This document shows, one piece after another, positions 52,340-62,019 of a DNA stretch of 64,000 nucleotides (position 1 is the first letter of the stretch; every line of letters begins with the position of its first letter). The position numbers and the translations under genes were made by a program. The notes under the pieces are model-generated. The model ran no database searches. It was not told the DNA's origin and was given only the letters and a program-made list of their open reading frames with translations. Source of the DNA: Neoactinobaculum massilliense (GTDB lineage Bacteria; Actinomycetota; Actinomycetes; Actinomycetales; Actinomycetaceae). The DNA is taken from assembly GCF_900604955.1 (NCBI RefSeq), contig NZ_UWPE01000001.1:1302001-1366000 (forward strand). The letters are read 5' to 3'.

Positions 52340-53804
52340 GGTGCCCGGTCTCCTCCTCGCCGGTGAGCCCCTGCGAATGAAGCGCATTGCGCACAAAGGA
52401 GGACGTCACCAGGCGCACGCTCGCCGCCGCTATCATGGCGCTACCCACTACGGTGGCAACGCGCGCACAACGATTGCGCCAATGACTCGCGCCCCACACG
52501 GTGAGGCCTATGCCAAGTCCGCTTTGGCCGGCGGACACGGCCGCCAGCAGGTCCGGATGATCCACGTAGAGAGCCCGGTAGAGATCCCACCACCGCCTGG
52601 GTGCCACACCCTGACCGGCCACCTCCCACGCCACCTGTTCCTGGAAGCGCTTGCCGAACGGTTGCGGTTCAAACACCCGCATACCGGTCAGATCCTCGAC
52701 ATCAATATGGCCCGCCAGCAGTTCGCCCACCTGGGCGGGCATATGGAACGCATCAAGGAGCGCCTGGGCGCCATCTGAGGCGCGCACGGTCAGCGCCGCT
52801 TCAATGGTATCCGCGGCCAGGTTCGGCTGATCCTCCGTAATACGCGACACCAGGGCTCCCGGCCCCATCTCCTGGTGGGCAAAATGGGATGCCTCGCTCA
52901 CCGATTCCACCCACGGCATGTCCACTACATCCGTATCCCAATTCCACGTGACCATGGAGTGCCCCTGCACGGCCGCAAGTACGGGCGCACGCACGCCCGC
53001 CTTATCGACAGATAGAAGAATCAACCAGGTGGATTGGGAAGCCACGAAGTCCGTGCCCACCAGCGGCGCATCCGCCACCATGACATTTGCATGCCCCAGG
53101 TCGCATACCCCGATGGCCGTATTCGCCTTGGCGGCCAGTGCGGGCACGGCCGAAAATGGCGCATCGGAGATAGCCACCATGGGACCGTCCCGGAAAATCG
53201 GGGCGTTCGCCGCGATGTGGGCATAAATCCAATCATCTGCATCCGGATTAGCTACCGAGGCGGGGCCCGTCTCCTCGGCGTGAGCCGAAATCCCATCCGG
53301 ATTCAGATCCGCATCCGAAATATCCACTTCGCCCAGTGCCAGCGAGGCATATTTGTGGATACCATCCACGCTCACTTCCACCTTGCCAAGCTTGGACATG
53401 AGCGTATCCACGAAGTCCGAGAGGTGCACGGTGGGACGAATATCAAAGGTTTCCGACTCCGTCACCGCACCGTCCGCGGCGGTCCCGTCCGTAGCATCAG
53501 CCGCGGTGTGGCGGCCTTCCACCGCCGTCTCGCCTCCCGCGTCGGCTTCGGTAACGGTAGTCGATGCCTGATCCGTTGCGGATACGCTATCCGCCGGTTC
53601 GGCCACGGGCACGATGGTGGCGAGACGCCGCCGGCGCCCGGTAACCGCCACCTCAAACCGGAATGCATCGCCGTCGTGACGCCCGCGGGTTACAATGCCC
53701 GCCTCCGCAAACACGGACTCCACGTCCGCCGGCGTGACCTCACTGCGGTCCAGCCGCGTGACCTGACCGTACACCGGCCGCCACTTCCACTCATCCCACG
53801 CCAT
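52332..53804 (-). CDS. Uncharacterised 490-aa protein
   Basis: I do not recognise a family. Residues 1-70 form a compact domain (MAWDEWKWRPVYGQ, then basic TGRRRRLATIVPV). Residues 71-120 are Ala/Thr/Glu-rich and flexible. Residues 121-400 form a large mixed domain with IRPTVHLSDFVDTLMSKL, FRDGPMVAISDAPFSAVPALAAK and VESVSEASHFAHQEMGPGALVSRI. The C-terminal 90 residues include one or two hydrophobic segments (LGIGLTVWGASHW, VATVVGSAMIAAASVRLV). AAGGAG, inside the last codons of rlmB, precedes the ATG; its own stop overlaps the ASCH start. It may be a membrane-tethered partner of the ASCH protein, but no function can be assigned. Confidence 0.75.
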   Translation of the reverse strand: MAWDEWKWRPVYGQVTRLDRSEVTPADVESVFAEAGIVTRGRHDGDAFRFEVAVTGRRRRLATIVPVAEPADSVSATDQASTTVTEADAGGETAVEGRHTAADATDGTAADGAVTESETFDIRPTVHLSDFVDTLMSKLGKVEVSVDGIHKYASLALGEVDISDADLNPDGISAHAEETGPASVANPDADDWIYAHIAANAPIFRDGPMVAISDAPFSAVPALAAKANTAIGVCDLGHANVMVADAPLVGTDFVASQSTWLILLSVDKAGVRAPVLAAVQGHSMVTWNWDTDVVDMPWVESVSEASHFAHQEMGPGALVSRITEDQPNLAADTIEAALTVRASDGAQALLDAFHMPAQVGELLAGHIDVEDLTGMRVFEPQPFGKRFQEQVAWEVAGQGVAPRRWWDLYRALYVDHPDLLAAVSAGQSGLGIGLTVWGASHWRNRCARVATVVGSAMIAAASVRLVTSSFVRNALHSQGLTGEEETGHHE

Positions 53805-53806
53805 GG

Positions 53807-54817
53807 CTACTCCTTACCTGGATTCCCGCCACGTTCCTGCGCTGCCAGCTCACCGGCAGCGCGCAGCCGATCCACCTGATAGAGCGCAATCCCGGTGGCG
53901 ACGGCCGCATTCAGCGATTCCATCTCCGAGCTAATCGGGATGGACGCCACCTGATCACAGGTTTCTCGCGTTAGGCGCGCCAATCCCTTGCCTTCGCTGC
54001 CGGTCACTAACACCAGCGGCGCATCGGCGGTGGCCAGCCGGTCAATCTGCGTATCGCCGCCACCATCCAGACCCACAACGAAGTATCCGGCCGTCTTGAG
54101 CTTTTCCAATGCGGCCACCAGGTTGGGCACCCTGGCCACGGGTACGCGTGCCGCCGCTCCCGCGCTCACCTTCCATGCCGCCGCCGTAACACCCGCCGCC
54201 CGGCGCGCCGGCAAAATAATACCGTCCGCCCCGAAGGCTGAGGCGGAGCGCAGCGCGGCACCCACATTGTGCGGGTCCGTCACGGAATCGAGCGCAACAA
54301 ACAGTCCGGGACGGCGATCCCGCCGGAAGTGGGCGGCATCAATCAAATCCTCCAGCTCCGCATAGTCATAGGGCGGCACCTCAATGGCCACGCCCTGGTG
54401 CACGGCACCATCCGTCATCCGGTCCAGTTCTGTGCGCGACACCTCCACCAGCGGCGCCCCGTTTTCAGTCGCGTAGGCCACCACATCCGATAGATGCCGA
54501 TCACCCGCGGCGGCCGCCACCATGAACACCCGGGAGAGTGGCACACCGGCACGCACGGCCTCAATCACAGGATTACGCCCAGAAATCAACTCATGCTCGG
54601 CGTCAATCCGAAGCACAGCGCGTAATTTGGCCGGCCCCCGATGCTGCTGAGCGGCGCGCGCTTCCGCTTCCTGCTTCCGCTTATAGGCAGGATGGTAGGG
54701 ACGGTTCTCGGCTTTCGGCGTGGGCCCCTTGCCCGCCAGACGCCGCTTGTTCTTACCGCCAGAGCCCACCTGAGCTCGCTTCTTTCCCTTGGGGCGCCGC
54801 GTCCGATTATCGGCCAT
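53807..54817 (-). CDS. rlmB: 23S rRNA (guanosine-2251-2'-O-)methyltransferase (RlmB/TrmH family)
   Basis: 336-aa SPOUT methyltransferase. Residues 1-60 are a basic extension (TRRPKGKKRAQVGSGGKNKRRLAGKG) usual in actinobacterial members. The substrate-binding N-domain begins at ISGRNPVIEAVRAGVPLSRVF. The knotted catalytic part shows motif 1 DSVTDPHNVGAALRSASAFGADGIILP, motif 2 LVTGSEGKGLARLTRETCD and motif 3 PISSEMESLNAAVATGIALYQ. It lies downstream of cysS, a conserved pairing in actinobacteria. The ATG is preceded by AGAAGGTGA. Confidence 0.94.
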   Translation of the reverse strand: MADNRTRRPKGKKRAQVGSGGKNKRRLAGKGPTPKAENRPYHPAYKRKQEAEARAAQQHRGPAKLRAVLRIDAEHELISGRNPVIEAVRAGVPLSRVFMVAAAAGDRHLSDVVAYATENGAPLVEVSRTELDRMTDGAVHQGVAIEVPPYDYAELEDLIDAAHFRRDRRPGLFVALDSVTDPHNVGAALRSASAFGADGIILPARRAAGVTAAAWKVSAGAAARVPVARVPNLVAALEKLKTAGYFVVGLDGGGDTQIDRLATADAPLVLVTGSEGKGLARLTRETCDQVASIPISSEMESLNAAVATGIALYQVDRLRAAGELAAQERGGNPGKE

Positions 54818-54956
54818 ATGTCACCTTCTCTGCTCGCATTCCTGCCTATTGTGCCCCGCGAGCCCTCCCCGCGGTGACATCCTTACCGTAAACCGCCAAC
54901 TTGTTCCGTTCGTATCCTGTGCAACCAGGAACACCCGCGTATAGGCAGTACTCCCG

Positions 54957-56378
54957 CTACAGGTGCCACCGGGCTCCCTCCGCGGAATCTTCTACTGTAA
55001 TACCGGCGGCTTGAAGCGTATCCCGGATGGAATCTGCCGTGGCCCAATCCTTATTGGCACGCGCTTCGGCCCGCTTAGCGAGGAGGTGCTCCATGAGGCC
55101 ATCCAGCGCCTTGCCTTCAGCCGAACCCCCGGCTGCCTGCCCGCGCCACGGCGCCGCCAACGGATCGAGGCCCAGCACGTCCAGCATGGCACGCACGCGC
55201 AACTGTGCATCCCGCGCCACCACATCATCCCGCGCGGCAAGCGCATTATTTCCCTGCCGTACTTCCTCATGAATGGCCGCGAGTGCGCCGGACACATTGA
55301 GATCATCATTCATGGACTGGGTGAACTTTTCGGGCAGATCAGCCACGTTTACGGCGGCCACCTCCTCCGCCGGAATCTCACCGACAGCATCCACCGCACG
55401 CAGTACAAAGCCCTCCAGGCGCTCCCACACGGCGGCTGCCTCTGTAAGCGCCTCCGCGGAGTATTCCACGGTGGAACGGTAGTGAACAGTGCCGAGCGCA
55501 AACCGCAGTACCACCGGGCGTACCGTTTCCAGCACATTGGCCACAATGAGCGAATTCCCGAGGGACTTGCTCATCTTTTCGCCCTTGATGGTGACCCACG
55601 CGTTATGCATCCAGTACCGGGCGAAATCACGCCCGGCTGCACGCGCCTGCGCCACCTCATTTTCATGATGAGGGAAACGCAAGTCCAACCCGCCGCCGTG
55701 AATATCAAAGGTGTCGCCCAGGTAGTGCGTGGACATGGTGGAGCATTCGATATGCCAGCCGGGCCGGCCTTTGCCCCACGGCGAATCCCACGCGGCGCTT
55801 TTCGGTTCGCCCTCCTTTGGAGCCTTCCACAGCGCAAAATCATGCGGGCTGCGCTTATCTGGCTCCTGGCCCTCTTCATCGGTCACCATGTGCCGCACAT
55901 CCTGGCGCGTTAGTTCCCCATACCGAGGCCAGGAGGCAACGTCAAAATACACATTTCCGGGCTGCCCCACGTAGGCGTGGCCGGCCTCAATTAGATCCGC
56001 GATGAGCCGCTGCATCTGTGGAATATGCCCGGTAGCGCGCGGCTCATAGGTGGGAGGTAGAACGCCGAGCGCGTTATATGCACGCGTGAACTCCCGTTCA
56101 AACCGGTAGGCCCATGCCCACCATGGCCAGCCCGCTTCAGCCGATTTCGCCAGAATCTTGTCATCAATATCCGTCACGTTGCGCACCATCGTGGTGTGGT
56201 AGCCCAGCTTCCGCAACCAGCGGATAAGCACATCAAAGGCGAGGCTGGAGCGCATATGACCGATGTGTGGAGAGCCCTGCACGGTGGCACCACATAGGTA
56301 AATCCGTGCCTCCCCCTCGTGGAGCGGAACGAATTCGCGCTGAGCGCGCCTGGCAGTGTCAAAGATCTCTAGGCTCAC
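54957..56378 (-). CDS. cysS: Cysteine-tRNA ligase
   Basis: 473-aa class I synthetase. It has [18 protein letters not shown] with the HIGH motif (SPHIGHMRS), the editing/zinc residues in the [14 protein letters not shown] block, HHENEVAQ, and the KMSKS loop as [14 protein letters not shown]. The C-terminal part is the DALR-type anticodon-binding helical domain. Length is normal. It is first in a run cysS, rlmB, unknown, ASCH, with 139 bp before rlmB. Confidence 0.96.
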   Translation of the reverse strand: MSLEIFDTARRAQREFVPLHEGEARIYLCGATVQGSPHIGHMRSSLAFDVLIRWLRKLGYHTTMVRNVTDIDDKILAKSAEAGWPWWAWAYRFEREFTRAYNALGVLPPTYEPRATGHIPQMQRLIADLIEAGHAYVGQPGNVYFDVASWPRYGELTRQDVRHMVTDEEGQEPDKRSPHDFALWKAPKEGEPKSAAWDSPWGKGRPGWHIECSTMSTHYLGDTFDIHGGGLDLRFPHHENEVAQARAAGRDFARYWMHNAWVTIKGEKMSKSLGNSLIVANVLETVRPVVLRFALGTVHYRSTVEYSAEALTEAAAVWERLEGFVLRAVDAVGEIPAEEVAAVNVADLPEKFTQSMNDDLNVSGALAAIHEEVRQGNNALAARDDVVARDAQLRVRAMLDVLGLDPLAAPWRGQAAGGSAEGKALDGLMEHLLAKRAEARANKDWATADSIRDTLQAAGITVEDSAEGARWHL

Positions 56379-56625
56379 GCGGCAAGCTTACCGCAGCGCC
56401 CCACCATACCCGTTCCCCGCCCACACCCCGTGGACAACCGCGTCGTCCCACATTCTGTGGACCGCTCCTGCTACCGGGTACGACGACGTCGTCCGGAACA
56501 TGGCCGCAGAAACCGTGCAGACCGAATGCGGCGCGCTAGTCCAGCATCCAAGCGCCCGGAAGCGGCCGGCAACGTCCCCGGCGCCCACCAGCTAGCCGCC
56601 ACCCGATCAGCACACTCTCACCACG

Positions 56626-57951
56626 CTAGCGCCTGGGAGCCGGCGCCTTGACGAACAGGAACGTGATGAGCCCGGCCACCAGTACCACCACGATGCCAAT
56701 AATGCCGAAATAGGCGGCCTGCGCCCGCGACACCCCGGCGAGCGCCGCACCCACGGTAATAGCCACCGAGTAGAGCGCCGGCGCCAGGAAGGAAACCGCG
56801 CGGCCGGTAGTGGCGTAGAGGCCAAAAATTTGGCCGGACATCCCGGCGGGTGCAAGGCGGGCTAGATAGGCACGCGAGGAGGATTGCACCGGACCTACGA
56901 ACACACTGAGCAGCAGGCCAAACACCCAGAAAATGCCGCGGCCTGAATCGTGGAAAAAGAATACGGCTAGGCCCGCGAGCGTCATGCACACTAGCGAGAA
57001 GATAATGAGCGCCCGGGAGCCCACACGATCATCCAGCCACCCAAACAGGATGGCGGCCAGGCCAGCCACCAGGTTGGCCACAATTCCGAAGATGAGGACG
57101 TCGCCGGCGCTGAAGCCGAACGCCGCCGCTGCGATAACACCACCGAAGGAAAATACGCCAGCCAACCCGTCGCGATAGATAGCCGAGGAAATCAGGAACC
57201 ACACCACCGAACGGTCACGGCGCCACAGCCGCGCGATGGAGCGGAACACTTCGTGATACGCACCAGCGATGCCGCGCGTATCGACACCGCTGCGCGCCGA
57301 ATTCACCGAGGTGAGCATGAGTGGGAGAGAAAAAATCAGCGTCCATGCGGCGCACGCGAGCATACACATACGAATGTTGAGGCTTTCAACGGCCAGCCAA
57401 CCCGTATCCGGCCGAATGAGGCCCACATAGAGCACAAGCAGCAGGATGATGCCGCCCACGTACCCCATTCCCCAGCCGAATCCGGATACTCGGCCCACGG
57501 TGGCAGGCGTGGATACGTCGGTCACCATCGAGTTGTACACCACGTCACCCATCTCGGCCACCACATTGCCCACGCCCAGGAGCACAAGGCCTATGCCCAG
57601 GTAGGACACACCCGGTTTCACGAAGAACAGCAACGCCATACATACGACGGTGGCGAGTGTGGTGACGGTGAGGAGCGAATTTTTCTTTCCCGTACGGTCC
57701 GCCCATTCGCCGGCGGCCGGAGCAACAAGCGCCACCAGAATGCCCGCCGCGGAAAGCGTCCAACCCAGATATGTATTCGCCCTATCTCCGAACAGTTCCG
57801 CGTTGGAAAGATACGGGGAAAACACAAACGTGGTGACCACCGCGTTAAAGGCCGCGCTTGCCCAGTCCCAAAACGCCCACGGCAACACTTGACGGTTGAG
57901 GTAGATACTGCGGCCGCTCCGTGGCTCCGCACTGAGGTCTGATGTGTGCAC
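56626..57951 (-). CDS. MFS transporter, UMF1/Atg22-like
   Basis: 441-aa membrane protein with about 12 hydrophobic helices. The N-terminus WAFWDWASAAFNAVVTTFVFSPYLSN is the signature of the Atg22-like (UMF1) group, and DRTGKKN fills the usual loop 2-3 motif. The gene starts with GTG at 57951. Yeast members move amino acids out of vacuoles; bacterial substrates are unknown. It lies between cysS and carD and is transcribed alone. Confidence 0.87.
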   Translation of the reverse strand: MHTSDLSAEPRSGRSIYLNRQVLPWAFWDWASAAFNAVVTTFVFSPYLSNAELFGDRANTYLGWTLSAAGILVALVAPAAGEWADRTGKKNSLLTVTTLATVVCMALLFFVKPGVSYLGIGLVLLGVGNVVAEMGDVVYNSMVTDVSTPATVGRVSGFGWGMGYVGGIILLLVLYVGLIRPDTGWLAVESLNIRMCMLACAAWTLIFSLPLMLTSVNSARSGVDTRGIAGAYHEVFRSIARLWRRDRSVVWFLISSAIYRDGLAGVFSFGGVIAAAAFGFSAGDVLIFGIVANLVAGLAAILFGWLDDRVGSRALIIFSLVCMTLAGLAVFFFHDSGRGIFWVFGLLLSVFVGPVQSSSRAYLARLAPAGMSGQIFGLYATTGRAVSFLAPALYSVAITVGAALAGVSRAQAAYFGIIGIVVVLVAGLITFLFVKAPAPRR

Positions 57952-58016
57952 CCGGGCAACCTAAACGGGCTAGGTAAACATTTCGAAACACGACAGCGGT
58001 GACCACGGTACGCAAA

Positions 58017-58040
58017 AGGGCACGGCTACAACCGTGCCCT
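58017..58040 (-). terminator. Terminator of carD
   Basis: A 9-bp stem (AGGGCACGG/CCGTGCCCT) with loop CTACAA is followed on the minus strand by TTTG, 30 bases past the carD stop. Confidence 0.85.
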
Positions 58041-58069
58041 CAGCTCTATTACGCAAATGCGCGGTTGCG

Positions 58070-58576
58070 CTAGGCGGCGTCCTCTTCCACGCCGAGGATC
58101 TCATCCAAAAGCTCCGACGCCCCCTCCTCGGAGAGATTGCGGGCCAGGGCCACCTCGCTCCCAAGAATCTGGCGTGCACGCGTCAGCATCCGCTTTTCAC
58201 CGGCGGAAAGGTGACGAGTCTGCTCACGACGCGTGAGGTCACGCACCACTTCAGCCACCTTCATGACATCACCAGAGGTGAGCTTCTCAGAATTGGCCTT
58301 ATAACGCCGAGACCAGTTCGAAGGCTCCTCAACATCTTCCTTGCGAAGTACCTGAAAAACACGCTCAAGCTGATCCGCATTGGATACGTCCCGGACACCA
58401 ACTTCCTCAACGGAATCCTCCGGAACCTGAATGGTGAGCTCACCCTGCATGACCTGGAGCGTTAGATACTTCTTTTGTTCCCCGCGAATCACCTTATTTG
58501 AGATGTCTACGATCTCCGCCGCACCATGATGCGGGTAGATAACAGTTTCCCCGATCTCAAAACGCACTTGGCTCAA
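58070..58576 (-). CDS. carD: CarD-family RNA polymerase-binding regulator
   Basis: 168 aa. Residues 1-60 are the RNA-polymerase-interacting Tudor-like domain ([20 protein letters not shown], then [30 protein letters not shown]). Residues 65-160 are the helical DNA-binding domain, with the conserved Trp that wedges the promoter bubble in [17 protein letters not shown]. CarD stabilises open complexes, mostly at rRNA and other strong promoters. On the minus strand TAGAAT (58624-58619) is a likely -10 box. It lies downstream of regX3 but separated by 164 bp with its own promoter region. Confidence 0.95.
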   Translation of the reverse strand: MSQVRFEIGETVIYPHHGAAEIVDISNKVIRGEQKKYLTLQVMQGELTIQVPEDSVEEVGVRDVSNADQLERVFQVLRKEDVEEPSNWSRRYKANSEKLTSGDVMKVAEVVRDLTRREQTRHLSAGEKRMLTRARQILGSEVALARNLSEEGASELLDEILGVEEDAA

Positions 58577-58740
58577 TCCCTTGACTCAATTTCGCGCATT
58601 CGCGCCGTCCGATTAGACATTCTACCACGGTGGGTATAAGGTGCCCGCTTTGCGTTCAATGCATGGACACGGTGCGCTTTTTTCGGCTGGGCTCGCGAGT
58701 AGAGGCACACCGGCGCCAGCCACGCGAACCCGGACAGTGA

Positions 58741-59427
58741 CTACTTGGACATGAGCTTGTACCCGAGGCCGCGCACCGTCACCAACGAATGCGGCTTGGA
58801 CGGGTTCTCCTCGATCTTCGAGCGAATCCGTTTGATGTGCACGTCCAGCGTTTTTGTGTTACCGACGTAATCGAGGCCCCAAATGCGGTCAATGATCTGC
58901 GAGCGCGTGAGCACGCGATCAGGGTTCCGCATGAGCAACTCCAGCAGCTCATATTCACGCAGAGGCATTTGCACCAGCTCCCCGCTCACGCGCAGCTCGT
59001 GCTTATCCGTATCCATCTCCAGGTGCCCCACACGCAGCACAGCTTCGGATTCATCCTCCGGCTCCGTAGCCGTGCGCCGGAGTACCGCGCGAATACGAGC
59101 CACAAGTTCCCGGTAGGAGAACGGCTTGGTGACGTAATCATCCGCCCCCACCTCGAGCCCCACGATCTTATCGATCTCAGAATCCTTCGCCGTAAGCATG
59201 ATGATGGGCACCTCAAAGAAGGTGCGAATACGACGGCACACCTCCTGCCCGGACATTCCAGGAAGCATCAGATCCAGAAGCACCAAATCCTGATGGCCCG
59301 ATTCGAAGATCTCCAGAGCTTCGCGGCCGTCCGCAGCGGTGACTACCTCGTAGCCATCCCGCTCCAGATTGAACTGGAGCGTGTCGCGATAGGTGGCTTC
59401 GTCGTCCACCACGAGGATTCTGGTCAT
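58741..59427 (-). CDS. regX3: Response regulator RegX3 (PhoB-like)
   Basis: 228-aa OmpR-type regulator for the phosphate response. The receiver domain has ILVVDDEATYRDTL, the acceptor Asp in LVLLDLMLPGMSGQEV, and the switch residues in MLTAKDSE and YVTKPFSYREL. The winged-helix domain ends RIRSKIEENPSKPHSLVTVRGLGYKLM. It is directly downstream of senX3 (3 to 5 bases), with ATG 59430 or 59427 as start. In mycobacteria RegX3 activates pst and related genes under phosphate limitation; the same role is expected here. Confidence 0.95.
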   Translation of the reverse strand: MTRILVVDDEATYRDTLQFNLERDGYEVVTAADGREALEIFESGHQDLVLLDLMLPGMSGQEVCRRIRTFFEVPIIMLTAKDSEIDKIVGLEVGADDYVTKPFSYRELVARIRAVLRRTATEPEDESEAVLRVGHLEMDTDKHELRVSGELVQMPLREYELLELLMRNPDRVLTRSQIIDRIWGLDYVGNTKTLDVHIKRIRSKIEENPSKPHSLVTVRGLGYKLMSK

Positions 59428-59432
59428 CATGC

Positions 59433-60644
59433 CTATGCTTCCTTCTTAACCTTTTCCTGAGGTTCTGACTGGTTCTGGAGTTTCTGGGGTTCCGGCTGGA
59501 GCGCAGAGGCGAGACGCGCCTCGGGAATCCACAGTGTGAATGTGGAGCCCTGTCCCACACGGCTCCACAATTGCACGTGACCCCCGTGGTCCTCGGCCAC
59601 GTGCTTAACGATAGCCAGGCCTAATCCGCTACCGCCCTTATCACGTGTGCGCGCCACATCCCCCCGGTAGAAACGCTCAAAAATCCGCTGCTGATCTTCA
59701 GGAGCGATACCCGCGCCCTGATCTACCACGGAGATACCCACCTGCCCGGCGTTCTTCTCCTCGCCGCGCACCACCGCGACTGACACGCGACCATGCGGAC
59801 GCGTATACCTCACCGCATTATCCAGCAGATTACCCACGGCCGTGACCAGAGAGCGGCGGTCCCCGTACACCTGAGCTCCCTCGACACCGCCGGTGACGAT
59901 GCGAATTTGACGAGCGCCCGCCGTGACGCGAAGCCGATCCGCCGCCTCGCGCACCACGCCATCCACATGCACCAGTATTGAATGGTGTATTCCGCCCGAA
60001 TCCTGCAACCGGGAAAGCTCGATGATGTCCTGTACCAGCAGGGACAGCCGCTTGTTTTCCTCCATGAGCCGTGTACTGAAATGCTCCACCGCCTCCGGAT
60101 CATTCGCCACCGTGGAAATCGTTTCTGCCAGCAAGCCGATTGCACCCACCGGCGTTTTCAGCTCATGGGACACGTTTGCCACGAAATCCTGCCGCGTGCG
60201 GTCCAGACGCACTTTCTCCGTGTTGTCCTCAAAGAGAAGCAGCACGCCACCGGCCGGAATTGATGCGGCGTAGAGGGCAAAATGCGTTTCCGCTTTGGTG
60301 GGATCCGAGGGGCGCGCGATCGAGGCAGATGCCCGCACCACGCCATCCCGTTCCCGGGCACGATCCACCGGCTGGAGGAACTCGGGGCGGTCAATACGGT
60401 CATTACGCACAATGCCTAGGCTGTACGCCCGGGTTGAGGCCACCACAACGGTGTCCGATTCATCCACAATTACATAGGACTGCGGGAGTACATCGAGTAA
60501 TCGAAGCGCATCCGGCGATTCAACAACGGCGTGTGGACGCTCCTCCTCCAGACGCCCGCGCCACCGGTTAACCGCCAGCGCCGCCATAAGCCCAAGTACA
60601 AACCCGGCGAGGGCGACAAGCGTGAGCATCATTCCCGTGGACAT
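59433..60644 (-). CDS. senX3: Sensor histidine kinase SenX3 (PhoR-like)
   Basis: 403 aa. One transmembrane helix near the N-terminus (MLTLVALAGFVLGLMAALAVN), a PAS-like region (about 45-150, with SYVIVDESDTVVVAST), the His box QDFVANVSHELKTPVGAIGLLAETI, and an ATPase domain with NLLDNAVRYT, DQGAGIAPEDQQRIFERFYRGD and GGSGLGLAIVKH. The ending is Glu/Lys-rich. SenX3 senses phosphate supply together with the Pst transporter and PhoU. It is divergent from phoU across a 461-bp spacer that carries PHO-box-like repeats. Confidence 0.95.
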   Translation of the reverse strand: MSTGMMLTLVALAGFVLGLMAALAVNRWRGRLEEERPHAVVESPDALRLLDVLPQSYVIVDESDTVVVASTRAYSLGIVRNDRIDRPEFLQPVDRARERDGVVRASASIARPSDPTKAETHFALYAASIPAGGVLLLFEDNTEKVRLDRTRQDFVANVSHELKTPVGAIGLLAETISTVANDPEAVEHFSTRLMEENKRLSLLVQDIIELSRLQDSGGIHHSILVHVDGVVREAADRLRVTAGARQIRIVTGGVEGAQVYGDRRSLVTAVGNLLDNAVRYTRPHGRVSVAVVRGEEKNAGQVGISVVDQGAGIAPEDQQRIFERFYRGDVARTRDKGGSGLGLAIVKHVAEDHGGHVQLWSRVGQGSTFTLWIPEARLASALQPEPQKLQNQSEPQEKVKKEA

Positions 60645-60692
60645 GCTCCTAGGTTAGCTTCCGTATCCGACACGTTTCGGCAATTGCGTACC

Positions 60693-60732
60693 GTTTACCC
60701 GTTGTTTACTCTGACGCCGCGAATGGTTTACC
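60693..60732 (+). promoter_or_regulatory. PHO-box-like direct repeats between senX3 and phoU
   Basis: GTTTACC (60693-60699), GTTTACT (60704-60710) and GTTTACC (60726-60732) start 11 and 22 bp apart, matching the 11-bp unit spacing of actinobacterial PHO boxes (GTTCACC type). A reverse copy, GGTAAAC, is at 60784-60790. The position between senX3 (start 60644) and phoU (start 61106) suggests autoregulation by RegX3. Confidence 0.65.
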
Positions 60733-60922
60733 GGGAAGTGGTGGGATTGGTCCGCCTTTTGGGCCGACGGCGCACCGAAGACGGGTAAACTAACACCTTC
60801 TTCACCGCGTGGCAGGTCCACTGTCGTGCGGCGGAGTCCGGCACTGGCGGCGGGCTCACTGCTGGGGTGTCTGCCGGAGGGTCGGGGCCGGGGATCCGCT
60901 CGGGTTACCGGAGGAGATGGAG

Positions 60923-60970
60923 ATGTCAGAGCGGCCCTCGCCGGGAAGGATCGGGACCGCCGGCGGGTGA
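60923..60970 (+). other. Small open frame upstream of phoU
   Basis: A 15-codon frame (MSERPSPGRIGTAGG) opens with ATG 8 bases after GGAGG, a strong ribosome binding site, 136 bp before phoU. It may be a leader peptide in the phoU transcript or chance. Nothing else is recognisable in 60733-61105. Confidence 0.25.
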
Positions 60971-61105
60971 AGGTAACTCAGCCGGAATACATGAAAATAG
61001 CGGAACAATGGTGACGGGCAGGATCGCCGCGTGATGTATGTGGCGGTGTATCCACCGCGGTAATGACTTGAGGCCGGGCACCGGCCGAAACGATAGGAGC
61101 ACAAA

Positions 61106-61891
61106 ATGCGTGAAGAATTCCGCAGAGAAATGAATACGCTGGAGCGTACGCTCGCGCAGGAGGCGCGCAGCGCCGCGAAGGCCATGAAGCGTGCCGCCAG
61201 TTCACTAGAGGATCCCAACCTGGCACTGGCCGAATCCGTGATTGACGCGGACATCAACATTGATAATCTGCAGCGGGATGCGGATGAAATGGCGCTATCG
61301 CTCCTAGCACGGCAAGCACCGGTAGCCGGGGATCTGCGCGTGGTGGTCACCGCGCTGCGCATCTCCAATTCTCTCGAGCGCATGGGCGATCTGGCCCGGC
61401 ACGTGGCCTACATCGCTCGCGGCCGTTTCCCGGAACGCGCCGCTGAGGGCGAGGGCTACCAGCTTCTGGTCCGCATGGCTAAGCAGGCCGCCACCGTAGG
61501 CGAGCGTATCGCGCAGCTGGTGGAAAGCCAGGACATCGCGCAGGCGCGTGAAATTGAGGAGCAGGACGAAGTACTCGATGAGATGCACCGTAAGTCCTTC
61601 GAGATTGCGCTTGACGAAAGCAATGGGCTTTCTCGCCAGGAGCTGGTGGATGTAGTGCTGCTGGGTCGCTTCCTTGAGCGCTACGGCGATCATGGCGTCA
61701 GCGTGGCTCGCAATATGTACTTCCTGGTGACGGGGCTCAGCGAGCAGACCAAGCACGAGCCGGGTACTGAAGAGCAGGTGCTGGGCGCGCGCCCGGGGGA
61801 CGCGCTTGGTGGCGCCAAGCTTGGCACGTCCGCTCCGGCGCACCGTGCTGCCACGGACACTTCGGACGACGCCGCCACAGACGCGGAGTAG
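61106..61891 (+). CDS. phoU: Phosphate transport system regulator PhoU
   Basis: 261 aa, all helical, with the two PhoU repeats: LAQEARSAAKAMKRAASSLEDPNLALAESVIDADINIDNLQRDADE and LVVRMAKQAATVGERIAQLVES-type halves, each with the E/D-rich metal-binding helix (EIEEQDEVLDEMHRKSFE). It links the Pst transporter to SenX3 and keeps the response off when phosphate is plentiful. The last 45 residues are a flexible Ala/Thr/Asp-rich tail beyond the usual length. GGAG precedes the ATG. It is divergent from senX3-regX3; pst genes are not in the window. Confidence 0.94.
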   Translation: MREEFRREMNTLERTLAQEARSAAKAMKRAASSLEDPNLALAESVIDADINIDNLQRDADEMALSLLARQAPVAGDLRVVVTALRISNSLERMGDLARHVAYIARGRFPERAAEGEGYQLLVRMAKQAATVGERIAQLVESQDIAQAREIEEQDEVLDEMHRKSFEIALDESNGLSRQELVDVVLLGRFLERYGDHGVSVARNMYFLVTGLSEQTKHEPGTEEQVLGARPGDALGGAKLGTSAPAHRAATDTSDDAATDAE

Positions 61892-61933
61892 GTAGCGCGG
61901 CTTCGTTGCACGCCTGAGTGCGTACATGACGGC

Positions 61934-61965
61934 AGTGGGCCCCGGTCAATTGGCCGGGGCCCACT
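61934..61965. terminator. Terminator between phoU and gpmA
   Basis: A perfect 12-bp stem (AGTGGGCCCCGG with its complement) and an 8-nt loop lie between the convergent genes. It probably serves both, though T runs are poor. Confidence 0.75.
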
Positions 61966-62019
61966 TGCACTAGTCAGGTTCCGCAAGCCCCTCACAGAGC
62001 CTGTGCATCAACGTGCTGG

